A stretch of 9,775 bases of DNA, taken from Desulfotomaculaceae bacterium (GTDB lineage: Bacteria; Bacillota; Desulfotomaculia; Desulfotomaculales; Pelotomaculaceae). The translations under genes and the position numbers were made by a program. The stretch is from NCBI GenBank assembly GCA_028704035.1, contig JAQVLS010000049.1, positions 1 to 9,775 on the forward strand. The letters are read 5' to 3'. This document shows positions 7,301 to 9,775 of the stretch, one piece after another (positions within the stretch are counted from its first letter, which is position 1; the number at the start of each line of letters is the position of its first letter). The notes under the pieces are model-generated. The model made no database searches, was not told the origin of the DNA, and saw nothing but the letters and a program-made list of their open reading frames with translations.

Positions 7301-9775
7301 GATCGGTGGTAAATTGGCTGCCGGGAATGGAAGCATTGCGCTGCTCTTTTAGGGAGACCAAGTGCGGGCTCGTTACCTCAACATCTACAAAACTGCAGAC
7401 TGGAGGTGCCGTCGGACCGCTGGATGTGATATCCCAGGTTATACAAGCGTTATTGTGTTGAGTCTCAGTATAAGGTGGAGCTGTTTGCCCACTGATCACC
7501 AGGCTTTGGAAGGTATAGACTAGAGTTTGAGGCCCTGTTTCTGGCGTAACGGGATCGGTAAAGGTAATCTGGTTACCGACAACTACTGGGGCAGGAAGAG
7601 GCGGCAACCAACTGCCGGGCACATATTGCTGGCCCATGGGAAGTCTGTCGACAATAACCAGGTTGTAAGCCAACACACCGGAAGGAATATTTATAGTTAG
7701 GGTATAGGTAAGCGTGTCTCCAATGGCAGCCACTGGCGTAGAAACTGTCTTGATAACTTCCAGATTCTGAATAAGAAACGTAATTTGGTTGGCGTTTTGG
7801 GTATAGGTGATGGGGTTAACATCGTTGGAATCATAGGTGGCTGTAGCGGTATTACTAAAGCTGTCTCCTGCCCCGATGCCACTATTGATAGTAGCGGTAA
7901 AAACCAAAATTCCCGTGTTACCTACGTTAAGCTGAGGGATATTCCAATTAAGGGTTCCGTCAGGGCCAGGTCCGGGCAGAGGCAAAACATTGGCGCCTGC
8001 CGTGGGGCCGGAGGTGATGCTTTGAAAGGTAATGCGAGTAGATAAAACATCGCTTAGGTTAATATCAAAGGCGGGGGAAGCCCCATCTGAATTAATGGTT
8101 AGTCGGTAATAGACTGTATCCCCGGGCAACCCGCTTAGGTTAGCGGTTGTATAGCTGATGCCGTCCAAGCTTTGTTCTTTTAAAATGGTAATATGGGGTG
8201 TCCTGGCTGTAATAGGTAAAGTTTTAGTTGCGGTCCTGATCGTGCCGCCTGGGGAGATACGCCATCTGACCCGACCTGTATTCGTCTGAGTTTCGCTGTA
8301 AGGCGGATTATGGGTGGCGCTGGTGATACGGGCTACAAAGGTGTAAATAATTGTTTTAGCGCCGGCACTGGCGTCAATATCAAGGTTAGTGGGAAAAAGT
8401 ACGTTTAAACCGGAACCGATATTGGACACTAAAACGGCGGGATTAGGTAATTCCTGCCTATAAGCGGGGCCAATATAGGTCTGCCCAATGGGAAGAGTGT
8501 CATCTACGATAGGAGCATAAGCGATGGTGCCGCTAGGCACTGTGATAGTTAGAGTATAGGTGATGTCATCACCTATTTCACCTGCAGCTAGAGACGAAGT
8601 TTTGCTAATGATTACGGCAGGGGAAACTAGCTGCACGATATTTGTACTGACAGGCCCTAAAGAAATACCGAATCCGTTATTATTCGTGTTATAGCTGCTA
8701 ATTGTGCCGGAGTCAGGTATCCTGCCGTCAGCTGGAACTCCGGGCAAAGTGGTTACAGTAAAAATTAATGTGGCAGATCCTGGGGCTACGTTAATTTGGG
8801 GGATATTCCAGCTGATAACTCCTGCCGCGAAAGAGGCACTGCCGGATGTAGTAGTGATAGAGCCCGCATCGAAGGATAGTAAGGGATCGAGTGTGTCGGT
8901 AAATTGAATATTGAAGGCTTCAGCGGGACCAAGGTTGGAGAGGGTTATTCGGTAAGAAATTGTGTCGCCAATGTTATAGTTGACATTGGCTGTACCGTAG
9001 ATGCCGCTTTGAGTAACATTGCGTTGTTCTTTGCGGGCGGTTAAACGGGGAACACGTACCTGCAGATTCGCTGTGGTAGTAAAAGGCGTGGCATGGGTTC
9101 CGCTGTTATCAAGGTCCCACTTCACAGTGGCACTATCAGTCTGATTTTCACGATATGGCGAGGACAAACTAGCGCTTGTCACTCTGACCTGGAATTGAAA
9201 AAGCAAGGTTACCGCAGCTACAGTAGCATCCACAAAGGGAACCGTGGGGAAGGTTACGGTTCCAGGTACCACTGAGGCGGGAACAGGTATTCCGCTGCCG
9301 GCGATATAAGATTGCTTTACCGGCGGGTAGTTGTCAATGACTTGAACTTGATAGGCTGTAGTGCCTTGAGGAACAGTGGCCTGAAGGATATAAGTCACTA
9401 TATCGCCAATTTTGGCAAACGTGGGGGAAATAAGCTTAGTTAAGGTGATTCCCGGAGCTTTCAAGGTAGTCTGGCCGGTGAAGGGACTGCCGGGGTACTG
9501 GAAAGAACGATTATTCTGGGAATAAGGCTGCTGTAATATAGCTTGATTGGTGTAATTTTCTCCACTGGACACCGAGGGGCTGACCAAAATATCATAATTA
9601 AAAACCAAGCTTTCCCCGGGGGCTAGTTGGGTGACGGTCAGGAAGATGTTCTGCCCTACAAAGGAGGGGGTAGTATGACTTCCGGTCCCGGAAAAAGAGT
9701 AGACCCCAGTGGGAATAAGATCAGTAGGCACCACATCGGTTAGATCCATCTGAAAGGCATCGGTTACAGTGCCGG
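4335..9775 (-). CDS. Giant repetitive DUF11/isopeptide-type surface protein, 5' end beyond the window
   Basis: The frame is open from the right edge of the window to a TAA at 4335-4337, giving at least 1812 residues. The first Met in the window (ATG at 9747-9749) is not the start: codons upstream of it continue the domain pattern (GTVTDAF, then QMDLTDVVP). The visible protein is a chain of beta-sandwich modules. Hallmarks are GDT-x-TYTLT, AYNVVVTDTLP, W-[DN]-I and SNTATATYD, typical of the DUF11 repeat (PF01345/TIGR01451) and of isopeptide-forming surface adhesins. The composition is Thr/Ser/Pro/Asn-rich, lysine-poor and almost cysteine-free, as in secreted cell-wall proteins. The last module is followed by a short tail ending NWEDQLVMIEFSLEI, with no LPXTG, hydrophobic anchor or SLH domain. 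Any signal peptide or anchor would have to be in the missing N-terminus. The role is unknown; an adhesin, spore or cell appendage, or S-layer-associated stalk are all possible. Sampled lines look more A+T-rich than the neighbouring operon. Confidence 0.9.
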   Translation of the reverse strand, partial: GTVTDAFQMDLTDVVPTDLIPTGVYSFSGTGSHTTPSFVGQNIFLTVTQLAPGESLVFNYDILVSPSVSSGENYTNQAILQQPYSQNNRSFQYPGSPFTGQTTLKAPGITLTKLISPTFAKIGDIVTYILQATVPQGTTAYQVQVIDNYPPVKQSYIAGSGIPVPASVVPGTVTFPTVPFVDATVAAVTLLFQFQVRVTSASLSSPYRENQTDSATVKWDLDNSGTHATPFTTTANLQVRVPRLTARKEQRNVTQSGIYGTANVNYNIGDTISYRITLSNLGPAEAFNIQFTDTLDPLLSFDAGSITTTSGSASFAAGVISWNIPQINVAPGSATLIFTVTTLPGVPADGRIPDSGTISSYNTNNNGFGISLGPVSTNIVQLVSPAVIISKTSSLAAGEIGDDITYTLTITVPSGTIAYAPIVDDTLPIGQTYIGPAYRQELPNPAVLVSNIGSGLNVLFPTNLDIDASAGAKTIIYTFVARITSATHNPPYSETQTNTGRVRWRISPGGTIRTATKTLPITARTPHITILKEQSLDGISYTTANLSGLPGDTVYYRLTINSDGASPAFDINLSDVLSTRITFQSITSGPTAGANVLPLPGPGPDGTLNWNIPQLNVGNTGILVFTATINSGIGAGDSFSNTATATYDSNDVNPITYTQNANQITFLIQNLEVIKTVSTPVAAIGDTLTYTLTINIPSGVLAYNLVIVDRLPMGQQYVPGSWLPPLPAPVVVGNQITFTDPVTPETGPQTLVYTFQSLVISGQTAPPYTETQHNNACITWDITSSGPTAPPVCSFVDVEVTSPHLVSLKEQRNASIPGSQFTTDLIPGVTIGDTIEYRITLTNNGLNTAYTNVTTDVLDNDITYTGIYSLTPAGGTVISSVAPGNPDGALTWTQTTPILAGDTAVLVFSVMETTGSAPGTTVQNNASTIYKSNPANLGNLGPALSNTVGFDFSPPAITKAVDHPNVFVGDTLTYTVSITIPKGNIAYDVQVSDVLPANQSYIPNSLTRNTIPIIPSPTLTFPAEGTINATLADETITYTFQTTVDTITSSPQEIQTDNASITYNLAEGGPAGPTQNASVDVFVTDSSITVAKAQRNFTTGGAGPFTQIPPIQVSVGDVVHYQLTVGNPSLSNTIYHVNVFDILSSLLQYIGPLNPPPVGFITESGGTVTWAIDSIPPNTSYNAIVAVTILPGGGSGDTIPDTLNATFAATNISPDVIYGPLTSNTVLAQLTSLSLQKTVDSTVAVLGQFLTYTLTLIVPNGTIAYNVVVTDTLPSQQLYGDTATKNGIEISPTVTGQVITFPSEPILDASTGELVITYQFLSRIVMANDSSPYTEIQANSTQVNWDIDSFGTPATPANADQDVMVSRPLVVLEKLQRNVTQGTGFMAIPISVEVGDTVRFSLRVDNIGASTAYNVVVSDFLEPFAQFAGINNVTAGTAIYDTMTSTVIWTLATIPPGGSEYLLFDMIVLPGVSAGGSNANAATAFYDTDLTTPITIGPVDSDTVYQEYPNIQISKIANVANTVVGAVITYTVSFTLPNGTVAYNAQFTDILPVGQEYNNNAKLNGQPITPAEVNGQFIAFPIIPYVSAVGGTYTDIYQFDALVVSAAVDPFTFVATQTNSAMGNWYLDPDTPAPPVDALMDIHVTDGTITITKEQRNATEDGAFTTLPISGKMNQIIEYHLAIFNPSPRVLYDIIIEDLLPSDLAFNSVVSVSVGTLTHSGETANGTVTWSLGTLASNDPAVAIFSVKILSNKTTIVTNNAQGTFLIDPESPNRFGTIISNTVILNITSPPRGISLMNWEDQLVMIEFSLEI
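4801..4818. repeat. 18-nt exact direct repeat, copy 1 (KEQRN-coding, module B6)
   Basis: GCATTGCGCTGCTCTTTT occurs here and again at 7333-7350. Both encode KEQRN at the start of a B module. The flanks diverge immediately. It reflects the strongly conserved KEQRN motif and is a possible short site for slippage or recombination. Confidence 0.7.
7333..7350. repeat. 18-nt exact direct repeat, copy 2 (KEQRN-coding, module B3)
   Basis: This is the second copy of GCATTGCGCTGCTCTTTT, identical to 4801-4818 and in the same reading frame. Recombination between the two would remove three whole A-B pairs (2532 bp, a multiple of 3) and keep the frame. Confidence 0.7.

Larger units (their letters stand above)
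4335..9775 (-). repeat. Thirteen-module alternating A/B protein repeat array encoded in the DNA
   Basis: Reading 5' to 3' on the - strand, the modules are: B0 partial (9775-9450), A1 (9449-9045), B1 (9044-8616), A2 (8615-8193), B2 (8192-7764), A3 (7763-7362), B3 (7361-6909), A4 (6908-6513), B4 (6512-6078), A5 (6077-5667), B5 (5666-5244), A6 (5243-4830), B6 plus tail (4829-4335). The A-to-A period is 831-855 bp (277-285 aa). A modules start like LSLQKTVDS, contain VP-x-GT-x-AYNVVVTDTLP, and end with E-x-QTN-x-A followed by W-[DN]. B modules start like ITITKEQRN, contain GDT-x-x-Y-x-LT, and end with SNTATATYD followed by a short SNTV-like linker. Boundaries were set four residues before the conserved Lys (three in A4) and are accurate to a few codons. 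DNA identity between copies is low, so the array is old rather than freshly duplicated. Confidence 0.85.

Noticed and set aside
4498..9275. Several + strand reading frames of 60-90 codons opposite the giant gene
   Set aside because: They are antisense shadows. Their repeated CSF-like segments are simply the reverse reading of the conserved KEQRN codons, and they lack ribosome sites.
4335..9775. Regularly spaced repeats as a CRISPR or other DNA-level array
   Set aside because: The period is about 840 bp, DNA identity between copies is low, and the repetition is visible at the protein level in a single open frame.

Overview
The window looks like the chromosome of an anaerobic, low- to mid-GC Firmicute, probably a Clostridia member of the Peptococcaceae/Pelotomaculum type. 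The evidence is strong AGGAGG-like ribosome sites with frequent TTG/GTG starts, a Bacillus/Clostridia-type CcpN regulator, and a PPDK-based pyruvate/PEP system. The species assignment is inference.

Left part (36-4146, + strand): a tight three-gene operon for the pyruvate/phosphoenolpyruvate node. Gene 1 encodes a CcpN-like repressor (winged helix plus two CBS motifs). Gene 2 encodes the bifunctional kinase/phosphorylase that switches pyruvate,phosphate dikinase off and on (PPDK regulatory protein, DUF299, YqfL family). Gene 3 encodes PPDK itself, with every catalytic residue I looked for in place. Genes 1 and 2 are 6 nt apart and genes 2 and 3 overlap by 11 nt. All three start with non-ATG codons. 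The regulator's target threonine and the catalytic histidine are both visible in PPDK, so the operon holds an enzyme, its post-translational switch and a likely energy-sensing transcription factor.

Middle (4147-4334): a 188-nt convergent intergenic region containing a perfect 18-bp inverted repeat. It reads as a terminator serving both strands.

Right part (4335-9775, - strand): over half of the window is one uninterrupted reading frame for a giant repetitive, presumably cell-surface protein. It enters from beyond the right edge, so its true start, signal peptide and probably its anchor are not visible. At least 1812 residues are present. They form a strict alternation of two related Ig-like/DUF11-type modules (A about 132-141 aa, B about 141-151 aa in internal copies), giving six A-B pairs after a partial B, with a period of about 277-285 aa. 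Each module keeps a Lys in its first strand, an Asp in a central D-x-L motif and an Asn/Asp in its last strand. This arrangement suggests intramolecular isopeptide bonds, although that is not proven. The only two cysteines in the visible protein lie 16 residues apart in one A module. No LPXTG motif, transmembrane helix or S-layer domain follows the last module. This protein is the least explained element of the window.
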